Origin: Niastella vici
GTDB taxonomy: Bacteria; Bacteroidota; Bacteroidia; Chitinophagales; Chitinophagaceae
Assembly: GCF_002077945.1 (NCBI RefSeq)
Contig: NZ_LVYD01000001.1
Span: 62,001-126,000, forward strand
Length of the DNA: 64,000 nucleotides
Direction of reading: 5' to 3'
The notes under the pieces were generated by a model that did not search any database, was not told the origin of the DNA, and worked only from the letters and a program-made list of their open reading frames with translations. Numbering within the stretch: the stretch's first letter is position 1; every line of letters starts with the position of its first letter. The translations under genes and the position numbers were made by a program. Shown piece by piece: positions 1 through 8,233 of the stretch.

Positions 1-654
1 ATCCAGTAAAACACCCATTGAAATCAAAGCGCCCACATTACAGGCATCCCAGTTGGCGAAATAATGAGTGCCGCAGGTGCCGTTGTGATTGGTGAGAAAA
101 TCGTGGCACACGGGATACAGGTACGTATTCATCATAGTCTTGAAGCGGGTAAAGCTGGTATCAGCCCAATGGGGATAAATGCGCAGCACTTCAGCAGCCA
201 GCGCAAAATCCATAACCGCAATTCCCATTAAACCAGGGATATCGGTGCCGGTAGGCACCTGGTTTACTGCAGCGCTCCAACCGTCCAAATTCCGTTTGGC
301 GCATTCTGCAAACGTAGTGTCGCCGGAAATATACCAGCGTATCGCATTCAGATAAGCAGCATGAGCATCGGCATCGGCCCGCTGCCGGTTCGCACCCATA
401 TTCGCCCGTGGCGCAGCGCCGTAGGTATTTTGTGCTTTTGAATCGGTGATCAAAAGGTTCCAGTCATCGATCCAGGGATGCGTGCTGGCGGCTACTTTTG
501 ATTTCATCCGGTCAAGATCGGCCTGTGTATGCAGGCCACCGGGATGGACAAAGGTTTGTGCCCGGGCAAGATCCTGAAGGGCAAGAACAATCGTTAGCGA
601 TACCAATACCTTGTGTAGAAAGCATTGTTGCCTGTGGTTAATTTTTAACTTCAT
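1..654 (-). CDS. alginate lyase family protein (N-terminal part; cut by window edge)
   Basis: The reading frame opens at an ATG (652-654, complement) and runs off the left edge, so only the first 218 residues are visible. A signal peptide (positively charged start, then a VLVSLTIVLALQ core, ending near ARAQ) points to export. The mature protein starts with FVHPGGLHTQADLDRMK, and the visible part ends around NWDACNVGALISMGVLLD. Both blocks are typical of the alpha/alpha-toroid alginate-lyase domain family, which cleaves uronate polysaccharides by beta-elimination in the periplasm or outside the cell. The substrate cannot be told from this fragment. The active-site tyrosine region lies mostly beyond the edge. 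Family assignment is fairly sure; specificity is open. Confidence 0.75.
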   Translation of the reverse strand, partial: MKLKINHRQQCFLHKVLVSLTIVLALQDLARAQTFVHPGGLHTQADLDRMKSKVAASTHPWIDDWNLLITDSKAQNTYGAAPRANMGANRQRADADAHAAYLNAIRWYISGDTTFAECAKRNLDGWSAAVNQVPTGTDIPGLMGIAVMDFALAAEVLRIYPHWADTSFTRFKTMMNTYLYPVCHDFLTNHNGTCGTHYFANWDACNVGALISMGVLLD

Positions 655-983
655 AGTTGGGATTGTATAATTTTTTCAAATGGCAAATGCCATCAAAAAT
701 ATTATTCATCCTAAAAAACGAAGTGGGGGCTATTGACCTAAAAAGGGGGGTAGTTTGGTCAGGGTTTCCGAAAATACCTGCGTATACTATATGCACAACT
801 CTTTATTATACATAAAGGGCAGGCGCCGAAGCGGAAAAAACACTGGCAAACCTTTTTATACCAGGGAAGTTTTGCCGGGATTATAGGACAGCTGGCACCG
901 TTGCCTTCCAATTCCTTTTGTCTTACATTATTCATTTTTAAGTTGATTTGCTATTTATACCAACTCAAAAATAAAATCACCCG
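655..983. other. gene-free stretch
   Basis: These 329 bases lie upstream of the alginate-lyase-like gene and downstream of the ECF sigma gene, both on the minus strand. No open frame with coding character was seen. A small perfect dyad, ATGGCAAATGCCAT (680-693), sits 26 bases before the alginate-lyase start and could be an operator, but it has no second copy. Confidence 0.4.
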
Positions 984-1544
984 CTACCATTCACATTTCT
1001 CTGACCGTAGCCTTTCCCTTCTTACCTGTTCAATACATTTGTATTTTTGATTGGCTGCAGTGTGTTTGTTCTTCCAACCCATTCTTTTGGAGATTATTTC
1101 AATGGACTCTCTGTAGAAGAAAAGAGCCTTTAATATGCGCTGGCAGTTCTCTGTAATCTTACTCAGCCATGAATTCATTTTTTCCTCGTTTGTCTTTTCG
1201 GGCCTGATCTCAATCGGGAAAACATCTGTGCCGGGCTGGTATTTTTCAATGCTTTCTACCGGCAAAAGCCTGTTGTCTCTTGAACGCTTTAACCATTGAT
1301 TCTTTGCGATGGCAATAAAGTACGTTTTAAGGGAGGAAGTCAACTTAAAGTCCTTCTGATTTATTTTTTGCAACAGAATAACCATTGTATCCTGAAAAAC
1401 ATCTTCCGCATCTTCCAGGTTTCCGGAATTCCTGGTTACATAAGCCTGTACAAACGGGAAATAGTTTGCGTACAAAGCCGCAAAAGCTTCATTACTATCA
1501 CATTTAAGACTGTTTATAAGGATGAGATCAGTTACTTTTTCCAT
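984..1544 (-). CDS. ECF-type RNA polymerase sigma factor
   Basis: This 186-residue protein has the two-domain layout of extracytoplasmic-function sigma-70 factors. The region-2 helix includes LEDAEDVFQDTMVILLQKI (about residues 42-60), which binds core polymerase and the -10 region. A C-terminal region-4 helix-turn-helix spans about residues 135-178 (ENCQRILKALFFYRES, then ISKRMGWKNKHTAANQKYKC). Such factors normally redirect transcription to a small regulon under an anti-sigma factor. No FecR-type or zinc-type anti-sigma gene is adjacent, so it looks like an orphan in this window. The start ATG (1542-1544) is well placed for region 2. Family sure, target genes unknown. Confidence 0.85.
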   Translation of the reverse strand: MEKVTDLILINSLKCDSNEAFAALYANYFPFVQAYVTRNSGNLEDAEDVFQDTMVILLQKINQKDFKLTSSLKTYFIAIAKNQWLKRSRDNRLLPVESIEKYQPGTDVFPIEIRPEKTNEEKMNSWLSKITENCQRILKALFFYRESIEIISKRMGWKNKHTAANQKYKCIEQVRRERLRSEKCEW

Positions 1545-1851
1545 TTTTCATTACCATGCTCATTTGTTGATACCCTGCCAGGCGAATTATCACCCACCCG
1601 GAGGGTTAAAAAAAAGATATATAACTATAAACAATTGTAATTGTTCGAAATACCAGCCAGCATACAAGTACTCATTATTTTTTATATCTTAGGCCCCTGC
1701 AAATGTTCTCAATACAGTTAATTGTCAGGATGACCTTCGAGGTGAGCAACCGGGGCATCAAATATAAACCATTGATAGCGTAGGGATAAAAGTATAGGGC
1801 AACTATATCTTAAAAGAAGTACCCAATAAAATACAACTACCCATCCCTGCC
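1545..1851. other. divergent intergenic region
   Basis: This 307-base stretch separates the sigma factor gene (minus) from the surface-repeat protein (plus). It is AT-rich and must hold both promoters. No convincing -33/-7 pair or operator dyad could be pinned down by eye, and no coding frame is supported. Confidence 0.35.
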
Positions 1852-2556
1852 ATGAAAAATCCTATCAAACCCAAACAACTGCCTGCATGGCCCCGTACCC
1901 TGCTAACCTGCCTGTTACTTTTACTTATATTTCTGACACCCTGGCTGGTAAATGGACAGTGTTTCCCAATATACAAGCCCGACACTTCGGCGCCTAAAAT
2001 AAGAAATGTTATTTTTACAACTCCCATCTCAAGGAACACTACCATCAACGGCCTTGCTATTGGGTTACAACCGGTGCGCTGGCATGGAGCAACAATACTT
2101 AACATCAATGGGCTTTCTATTTCCGCATCGCCCTCGGACCCCATTTTTGCTCTATTCGTATTTTTGTTTGCTTACTACGATAACCCCAAAAGTTCATCAT
2201 ATCCCCGTACAGACTTTGATAGCAGGAATTTATATCCTGAAGCAGATACTTTAAAAAGTGCCTTTAATGGATTGGTACTTGGTTCTGTTACACCAAGGGT
2301 AAAAAGCAATGGAGTGAATGTTTCAGCGATAATTAATTTATCTCATTCAATGAAAGGCCTGTCCATTGCAGGTCTTTTTAACCATCATTATAGTTTCAAG
2401 GGCGTATTAATAGCCGGATTCCGCAACAAAACAACAACAGGAAAAGGTGTACAGATAGGTTTGTTGAACCGTTGCCAGGAAGGAAAAGTTCTTCAAATAG
2501 GACTTCTTAACAAAATTGGTAAAAGAACAATCCCATTTATAAATTTCAAGTTTTGA
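1852..2556 (+). CDS. LA_2272-like surface repeat protein
   Basis: The protein has 234 residues with a hydrophobic N-terminal export signal (about residues 13-35, LLTCLLLLLIFLTPWLVNGQ). The C-terminal half carries repeated units of the form G-L/V-x-I-G/A-L-x-N, for example GLSIAGLFN, GVLIAGFRN, GVQIGLLNR and LQIGLLNK. This pattern is typical of LA_2272-type surface repeats, which are predicted to form outer-membrane beta structure. The last residues (FINFKF) end in an aromatic residue, as expected for outer-membrane barrel strands. Function of the family is unknown. It stands alone, convergent with the 131-residue gene at 2617-3012. Confidence 0.6.
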   Translation: MKNPIKPKQLPAWPRTLLTCLLLLLIFLTPWLVNGQCFPIYKPDTSAPKIRNVIFTTPISRNTTINGLAIGLQPVRWHGATILNINGLSISASPSDPIFALFVFLFAYYDNPKSSSYPRTDFDSRNLYPEADTLKSAFNGLVLGSVTPRVKSNGVNVSAIINLSHSMKGLSIAGLFNHHYSFKGVLIAGFRNKTTTGKGVQIGLLNRCQEGKVLQIGLLNKIGKRTIPFINFKF

Positions 2557-2616
2557 CTATGGTCAGGGAAAGCAAAACAGGTAACGTTGTACAAACTTAG
2601 CCTTCACCTGCTGCTT

Positions 2617-3012
2617 TTATGGGACAGAAACTTTAACAACCTGGCGCACTATGAAAAGGGAAAATAGAGTTGCATGGCAATAAATTCCTGACCCAAAGAT
2701 CAAAAAATGAAATTGTTGTTTATGAGCGGGGGGTGGCTCTACGTTTTCGCCTGGTTGTAAAATAGGTTCAAGCAAATCGGTCGCCTCGTTCTTTAGTGCG
2801 TCAATTTTTTCCTTTTTAGCTTTTGCCGAGTCTTCAAGGTCCTGAAAATATTGATCAACAAACTGCATTTCTTCCGAAGTTACGGGTCGCTCACTTAAGA
2901 GCTGCGTTGCAGCTTCAACCGCCGCCGGCTGATATTCTGCCGGCCGCTTTACTATTTTCAGTAAGTCAGTAGTAGAATAATCCTTATACTGTTGATAAAA
3001 ATCAAAAGTCAT
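2617..3012 (-). CDS. conserved hypothetical, possibly truncated membrane protein
   Basis: This 131-residue protein is not assigned to a named family. The N-terminal 60 residues (YQQYKDYSTTDLLKIVKRP, then YQPAAVEAATQLLSER) look like the short helical head found on Bacteroidota membrane proteins whose tails carry several transmembrane segments. A charged, coiled region (residues 58-85) follows. Only one weakly hydrophobic stretch (about 98-118) remains before the stop, so the membrane part appears shortened or degenerate. It lies downstream of the DUF4272 lipoprotein gene on the same strand with a 105-base gap. It is coding by frame and composition; function unknown. Confidence 0.5.
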   Translation of the reverse strand: MTFDFYQQYKDYSTTDLLKIVKRPAEYQPAAVEAATQLLSERPVTSEEMQFVDQYFQDLEDSAKAKKEKIDALKNEATDLLEPILQPGENVEPPPAHKQQFHFLIFGSGIYCHATLFSLFIVRQVVKVSVP

Positions 3013-3117
3013 GACGCGTTAGAATAGGTTAGTTTTTCTTTATTTGTACGCCGCAGCCTGAATCTGTTACAGCCTCCGGTTCCGGGAAATTCGAGGGTTG
3101 AGTGGCTGCCTTATCTA

Positions 3118-3915
3118 TTATGTATCAGTTGTAATGTCGTCCCAAGCCTTTGCATACATTGTTAACCAATTTAAAGCAAAATGCCTCTCCATTATTATAT
3201 CCTCATTTAAACCAGCTGGTATTGGTTTCCCATTTAAGTCAGCGTCTCTTGTAGCCCAATGTATTCTGTAAATAAGGTCAGTTTCATTTAAAATGTCTTC
3301 CGTGTTGCGCAGCTTTGAATTTGAGATCCATTCTGTTGGATCGGTTTCAAGATCTGGTAAATTTTTGTACTCACTAAAATCACATATCGTTGCAGGAAAA
3401 GATAACTTCTCAAAATTACCTAATGCCCAAAGTAGAACATTTAGATTTTCAATACGCCAGGAGACAGGGTTATTGTCCTTTGGTGTTTTATTTTTAAGTT
3501 CTAAATATTGTCTTTCCTCTGGTGAAACTGCGTTCCATAGATTGTATTTTTTAAAATACTCAATCATTTCTTTTGCAGTTTTTTCTTCATGCGCTACGTA
3601 TATTAACCCATAAAGTACAACAGCCTTCTTTGCAACTTCCTTTTCGTCTCTGAATTTAGCTTCTGTATAATCTTCCACAAATGGAAGGCCCTCTAAAATG
3701 GGTACACCTTTCAGTTTAAGGAATTTGTTGGAAAAGCTTTTCCGCTCTTCTTTTGATAGTTTGTGATCTGTTGGATAGTATGCAACAAAAGCTGTATCCC
3801 GTTTTGTAGCTTTTATGGCTTTTGTAGCTGAATGCTTTTTTTGTGCACACCCGAATAGCGAAAATAATCCAGATAATATGCCCACAAGAAATAGTGAAGT
3901 TATTTGTTTATGCAT
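3118..3915 (-). CDS. DUF4272 domain lipoprotein
   Basis: This 265-residue protein begins with a lipoprotein signal peptide ending in LFSLFGC, with Cys23 as the likely acylated residue, so it should be anchored in an envelope membrane. The remainder matches DUF4272 in layout: a helical middle with AKKAVVLYGLIYVAHEE, the SWRIENLNVLLWALG block (about residues 152-166), LIYRIHWATRDADLNG near 215-230, and the C-terminal ERHFALNWLTMYAKAWDDI signature (about 243-261). The domain is common in Bacteroidota, Firmicutes and elsewhere, often as an immunity- or effector-associated protein, but its biochemical role is not established. No toxin-like neighbour is present here. Confidence 0.75.
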   Translation of the reverse strand: MHKQITSLFLVGILSGLFSLFGCAQKKHSATKAIKATKRDTAFVAYYPTDHKLSKEERKSFSNKFLKLKGVPILEGLPFVEDYTEAKFRDEKEVAKKAVVLYGLIYVAHEEKTAKEMIEYFKKYNLWNAVSPEERQYLELKNKTPKDNNPVSWRIENLNVLLWALGNFEKLSFPATICDFSEYKNLPDLETDPTEWISNSKLRNTEDILNETDLIYRIHWATRDADLNGKPIPAGLNEDIIMERHFALNWLTMYAKAWDDITTDT

Positions 3916-4071
3916 GGTCGTATAAAAGTTGTCAATAACGGTAAACGGCTTGTCACCAGTAGAGACATTCCATTCTCGGTTCCGAGATTACAAAAAATTA
4001 ATGAAAAAAGAAAGGCCTTTCTTACAGGTAAGGTGTTTTAACGTTAGTTTAAGAACGTATATATAAAAAAA

Positions 4072-4097
4072 TTGCAGGGCATTTCCATACCCTGCAA
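4072..4097 (-). terminator. rho-independent terminator of the small coiled-coil gene
   Basis: Arms TTGCAGGG (4072-4079) and CCCTGCAA (4090-4097) form an 8-bp stem with a 10-base loop. On the minus strand the stem is followed by a run of Ts (complement of 4064-4071). It lies 29 bases past the stop of the 78-residue gene. Confidence 0.8.
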
Positions 4098-4125
4098 CTT
4101 CAAAGCGATAAATAGCTTTTCCCGG

Positions 4126-4362
4126 TTAATTTAGCGCTTCTGGCGTTTCTTCTGATGCTGCTGCACTTTCTTCAGCAAACATTTCGCTGGCACTTTCTTT
4201 AGCCGGTTTTGATTTCTTTGCAGATTTGTCAAGAATTTTCTCAAGGGCACTGATAGCTTCCTGGAGTGGTTTTAGTTTTGCCATCAATTCGAGTTCTTCT
4301 TCTTTGAGTTTTTTTAATGCGTCTGTCACTGGGTTTTCTTTTGCAATGATTTCTTTGGCCAT
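4126..4362 (-). CDS. small coiled-coil protein
   Basis: This 78-residue, highly charged protein has no signal peptide. Residues 10-48 (ALKKLKEEELELMAKLKPLQ onward) have heptad spacing of leucines and should form a coiled coil. The tail is rich in Lys, Ala, Glu and Ser and is probably disordered. It has its own terminator and upstream gap, so it is a single-gene unit. Small proteins of this kind are frequent in Chitinophagaceae, but no function can be given. Confidence 0.6.
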   Translation of the reverse strand: MAKEIIAKENPVTDALKKLKEEELELMAKLKPLQEAISALEKILDKSAKKSKPAKESASEMFAEESAAASEETPEALN

Positions 4363-4607
4363 AAGATTGTATTGTTTTTTATTGTCAAGCCTGTTTTCCG
4401 GAAAAACAGGTCGCTAATGTACATTCTTAATTGTAAAAATTAAATACTCCGGCACCATTGAACGGCAGAATATTTTGACACATTGAATACACGGGCGCTG
4501 GTGAATAATTCCTCGCTGAATGGGACAATTTGATGTGAATGAAAACTAATACATTATGTGTGGAACATTCGCTGTATTCAGTATTTATACGAAATAAAAG
4601 TAAAAAC

Positions 4608-4628
4608 CCGCATATAATAATTATGCGG
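4608..4628 (-). terminator. terminator of the GH3 gene
   Basis: CCGCATA (4608-4614) pairs with TATGCGG (4622-4628) across a 7-base AT loop. On the minus strand a GTTTTTAC tract follows immediately. It is 34 bases downstream of the GH3 stop codon. Confidence 0.75.
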
Positions 4629-4661
4629 ATCTTTATTCAGACAAAATTTCCTGTCAAAATA

Positions 4662-7295
4662 TTATTGAAGCAAAACCGTCTTCTTCACCACATTTCCGCT
4701 TACGGGGTTGGCTTCATCGGGCTGGTTTCCACCGACACATATTTTTACCTTTCCTTTCAGGGGTTGGCGTTTACCATTTGCATCTACATAAGTAAGGTCT
4801 TCCCCCTTTACAGTAAAGGTAACCAGCCTGCTTTGCCCGGGTTTCAATGTAATCCGTTGAAATCCTTTCAGGGCTTTTAGCGGCGTTGTGATCGCTGTAT
4901 TCTCATTTATTATATACAATTGAACAACTTCATCGCCTTCCTTTTTTCCGGTATTGGTTACCTGCACTGAAACAGAAACAGCCTTGCCAACCGGCGCCAC
5001 TGCAGGCAATTCGAGCTTGTCGTACCGGAATGTTGTATAACTAAGTCCATAGCCAAAACCATACAATGGCTTTCCGGTAAAATACCGGTACGTTCGGTTC
5101 TTCATGGAATATTCTTCGAAAGCCGACAGATCGCTATCGCTTTTGTAGAAAGTAACCGGCAGTCGCCCTGATGGATTGTAATCGCCAAAAAGTACATCCG
5201 CAATAGCGGTACCAGCTGCCTGTCCGCCATACCAGGCATTTACAATGGCAGGAATATTTTCTGATTCCCATGGCGTTGCAATGGCGCTGCCGGTCATCAT
5301 TACAAAAATGACGGGTTTGCCGGTTGCATGCAAGGCTTTCATCAATGCGGTTTGTGCTGCCGGCAATAGGATAGTAGTGCGGTCACCGCCATTGAAACCA
5401 GGGTCGCTTACTTTCATTTCTTCACCTTCCAGTTGCGGTGAAATGCCACCGGCGAAAATGAACACGTCTGCATCACTGTATTTCTTTGCCAGGGCATCAG
5501 GGTCCGTTTCTACGGCTTGTCCTGTATTCAATTTCAGGGTTGCTTTTCCTTCGCCCTGCCAGTATTCCAATACCAGGTGATAAACAGAATCTTTTGCCGT
5601 TGTTAATTTATAGGTTGCAATATTCCTTTGCTTTCTTGTCCAGGAATCGAATACTGTATTTCCATTGATGGTGAACCGTACACCATCATCTGCTTCCAAT
5701 TCAAAAGTAATGGCGCCGCTTTCTGTAGGCTTGAAGTCGGTAACATAGCGCGCTGAAAAATTATTGGCCCTGAGATTTTCAACAACATTTTCTCCTTCCT
5801 GCCAGTTATGATCTAACCGTTGTTCAAATACCGTTGCTACAGGCTCGCCATTAAGTTCCCTGTTATTATAATAAGTTGCTTTGAACCCAGGTTTCCCGTC
5901 AATGGAACAGGCCTTACTGATATCGATATAGGCGAGAATATTATTATTGGTGAAATTAATCGCCTTTTCATACACTACCTGTGTTGTTGCGCCTACCTTA
6001 TCTTTTATTCCCTGAAAAACAGTGGTAAGTTTGGAAGGCGTTCCGTTATAATTGCCCAATTGCGCGATCACATTATTGGCATTCGGCCCCAATACCGCGA
6101 TCTTCTTCCCGTTCTTTGCCAGTGGCAGGATATTATTTGTATTTTTCAATAACACAATTGATTCACGGGCCATTTGCAAGGCGTGTTGGCCATGTACTGG
6201 CGCATCCAGTTCAGAAGCCGGGGTTTGCGCATACTTCACCATAGATGGCGGATCAAACATGCCCAGTTTGAATCGTACGAGAAAAAGCCGCTTTACAGAA
6301 ACATCAATTTGCTGCTCTGTGATCTTTTTATCTTTTACTGCCTGCACCAATGCTTTATAGGCATCGGTTCCGCAGTCGAGGTCGGTGCCATGAAACACGG
6401 CATCGGCGGAGGCAGATTCTGCATCAGGGTGCGTTTTGTGGTTTTTAAAGAAGTCATCAATAGCCCAGCAATCTGAAGTCACATAGCCCTTAAAATTCCA
6501 TTGGTTGCGCAGAATATCTGTCATCAGCAGATCGCTGGCGCAACAGGGTTGTGTTCTAAAGGCGTTATAGGCGCACATGACGCCGATTACTTTTGAGTCT
6601 ACCACCAGTTTTCTGAATGCCGGCAGGTAAGTATCCCACAGATCATAGGGTGTTACATCGGCATTGAATACATGGCGTGAGGGCTCGGGACCGCTGTGAA
6701 CGGCATAATGTTTTGCACAAGCGGCTGCTTTCAGGTATTTGGGATCGTTGCCTTGCAGGCCACGTACAAATGCATCGCCGAGTGTGGCGGTGAGAAAAGG
6801 ATCCTCGCCATAAGTTTCCTGTCCGCGCCCCCAGCGGGGATCACGGAAGATGTTTATGTTGGGCGTCCAATAGGTAAGTCCGAGGTAACGGGCATTTGTT
6901 TTACCGGCTGCCACTGCTTTATTGAAGATCACCCTTCCTTCCAATGCTGAAAAATCGGCCATTTTAAAAAGGGCCGCCGTATCGAAAGTGGCTGCCATGG
7001 CAATCGCCTGCGGATAAACGGTGACATTGTAGGGAGTTCTTGCCACTCCATGCAGGGTTTCGTTCCACCAGTCGTAAGCAGGTATTTCGAGCCGTGGAAT
7101 GGCGGGGGCGGCATTCAGCATTTGCGACACCTTTTCTTCCAATGTCATGCGGCTTACCAGATCATTGACCCGTTCTTCAAAGGAAAGCTTGTAATTCTGA
7201 AAAGGAAATTTCCCGTTCTGCGCAATTGCGCCCATACTCATTAGTAAGCAAACCGCTAATGGATAAAGAACAAAACTTCTTTTTTTCATATGCAA
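4662..7295 (-). CDS. secreted glycoside hydrolase family 3 with PA14 insert (beta-glucosidase/xylosidase type)
   Basis: This 877-residue enzyme has a signal peptide (YPLAVCLLMSMGAIAQ, cleavage near residue 26). The GH3 N-terminal TIM barrel covers about residues 45-345. The predicted nucleophile is Asp275 in GYVTSDCWAIDDF, and the KHYA substrate-binding motif is at 195-198. The C-terminal alpha/beta sandwich starts near residue 372 and is interrupted by a PA14 carbohydrate-binding module (about 467-590, GFKATYYNNRELNG). It resumes at about 605 and ends in an Fn3-like domain (about 775-875). Such enzymes release terminal sugars from plant beta-glucans or xylans in the periplasm or at the surface. 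Exact sugar preference is inferred only. A second ATG two codons later (7289) would give an equally good signal peptide. Confidence 0.9.
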   Translation of the reverse strand: MHMKKRSFVLYPLAVCLLMSMGAIAQNGKFPFQNYKLSFEERVNDLVSRMTLEEKVSQMLNAAPAIPRLEIPAYDWWNETLHGVARTPYNVTVYPQAIAMAATFDTAALFKMADFSALEGRVIFNKAVAAGKTNARYLGLTYWTPNINIFRDPRWGRGQETYGEDPFLTATLGDAFVRGLQGNDPKYLKAAACAKHYAVHSGPEPSRHVFNADVTPYDLWDTYLPAFRKLVVDSKVIGVMCAYNAFRTQPCCASDLLMTDILRNQWNFKGYVTSDCWAIDDFFKNHKTHPDAESASADAVFHGTDLDCGTDAYKALVQAVKDKKITEQQIDVSVKRLFLVRFKLGMFDPPSMVKYAQTPASELDAPVHGQHALQMARESIVLLKNTNNILPLAKNGKKIAVLGPNANNVIAQLGNYNGTPSKLTTVFQGIKDKVGATTQVVYEKAINFTNNNILAYIDISKACSIDGKPGFKATYYNNRELNGEPVATVFEQRLDHNWQEGENVVENLRANNFSARYVTDFKPTESGAITFELEADDGVRFTINGNTVFDSWTRKQRNIATYKLTTAKDSVYHLVLEYWQGEGKATLKLNTGQAVETDPDALAKKYSDADVFIFAGGISPQLEGEEMKVSDPGFNGGDRTTILLPAAQTALMKALHATGKPVIFVMMTGSAIATPWESENIPAIVNAWYGGQAAGTAIADVLFGDYNPSGRLPVTFYKSDSDLSAFEEYSMKNRTYRYFTGKPLYGFGYGLSYTTFRYDKLELPAVAPVGKAVSVSVQVTNTGKKEGDEVVQLYIINENTAITTPLKALKGFQRITLKPGQSRLVTFTVKGEDLTYVDANGKRQPLKGKVKICVGGNQPDEANPVSGNVVKKTVLLQ

Positions 7296-7557
7296 GATGC
7301 CTTATTGGCAACTGCAAAGTAAAGGCTAAAGTAAATTTCCGAAGCTGTAAAAAAGTATACAAATCGGTCAAAAAGGTAGAAAAATGTTCAAATGGGGGTG
7401 GAAATGATCAACCCATGGGTAATGAGCGTCCAGATCTTTATGCTTCGGGACCATTGCACCTTCATTAGAACGAAGATATATTTCATGGCCCGCATTTTCA
7501 TAATGCCAACTGATAAGTGCGCATATTTGGCAATACGCGTGTCATTCCCGACAGTAA

Positions 7558-8226
7558 GTGTGCAGATTTGGTAAAGCGAAAACAGTTAATAATTTTGTAA
7601 CGAATAATTATATAACCTTGAGCAAGAGAATAATCAGAGCCCAATACGACGACAATACCATAACCGTTTACCAGGCGTATAACAACGCAATTGCACAACC
7701 AGCAGTTGAACATAAAAAATTTATTTCCCCGCCATTTAAAATTGATAGAATGACCTGGATAAAACCATCCTTTCTTTGGATGATGTACCGGTCGGGCTGG
7801 GCAACCAAAGAAAACCAGGAATGCATTCTGGCCATCAAAATAAAACGCGAAGGCCTGGCCTGGGCGCTGGAGAACTCCTGCCTGGCCCATTACGATCACA
7901 CCAGACATTCCTCCAATAAAGAATGGCAAAATGCATTGAAAAGATCGCCGGTGCGTATTCAATGGGATCCCGAAAAAGATATTTTTTTACAACCCCTGCC
8001 CTACCGCTCCATCCAGATCGGGTTGTGGGGGATCGCAGTTGAAAAATATGTTTCAGAATGGATTGCGGATATTGAAGACATCACCGCTCAATGCAAACAT
8101 ATTTATCAATTGATAAAAAATGGACAAACAGATTTAGCAAAGGACCTGTTACCTGTTGAAAATTACTACCCGCTGGCCAATAGCATTGCAGAAAAGATCG
8201 ATGCTACAGCGGGGCCCGGCCAGTAA
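7558..8226 (+). CDS. DUF4291 domain protein
   Basis: The frame is open from a GTG at 7558, but the DUF4291 domain itself starts at IIRAQYDDNTITVYQAYN, just after a TTG at 7618. The true start may therefore be the TTG, giving about 202 residues. Characteristic blocks are TWIKPSFLWMMYRSGWATK, AIKIKREGLAWAL, HTRHSSNKEWQNALKRSPVRIQWDPEKD and LPYRSIQIGL. DUF4291 proteins are soluble, widespread in bacteria and eukaryotes, and of unknown biochemical role. There is no ATG in frame before the domain. The gene is convergent with the fused hydrolase (7-base gap). Confidence 0.75.
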   Translation: MCRFGKAKTVNNFVTNNYITLSKRIIRAQYDDNTITVYQAYNNAIAQPAVEHKKFISPPFKIDRMTWIKPSFLWMMYRSGWATKENQECILAIKIKREGLAWALENSCLAHYDHTRHSSNKEWQNALKRSPVRIQWDPEKDIFLQPLPYRSIQIGLWGIAVEKYVSEWIADIEDITAQCKHIYQLIKNGQTDLAKDLLPVENYYPLANSIAEKIDATAGPGQ

Positions 8227-8233
8227 ATGTGAA

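Noticed and set aside
1803-2144. 113-codon minus-strand frame
   Set aside because: It is the complement of the surface-repeat protein gene and shows no domain or coding signature of its own.
3118-3915. DUF4272 lipoprotein as an immunity protein of a toxin pair
   Set aside because: No toxin, LXG or polymorphic-toxin gene lies next to it, so there is no local support.
7498-7962. 154-codon minus-strand frame
   Set aside because: It overlaps the DUF4291 domain on the other strand, whose conserved blocks are clear; the minus-strand translation has no recognisable domain.
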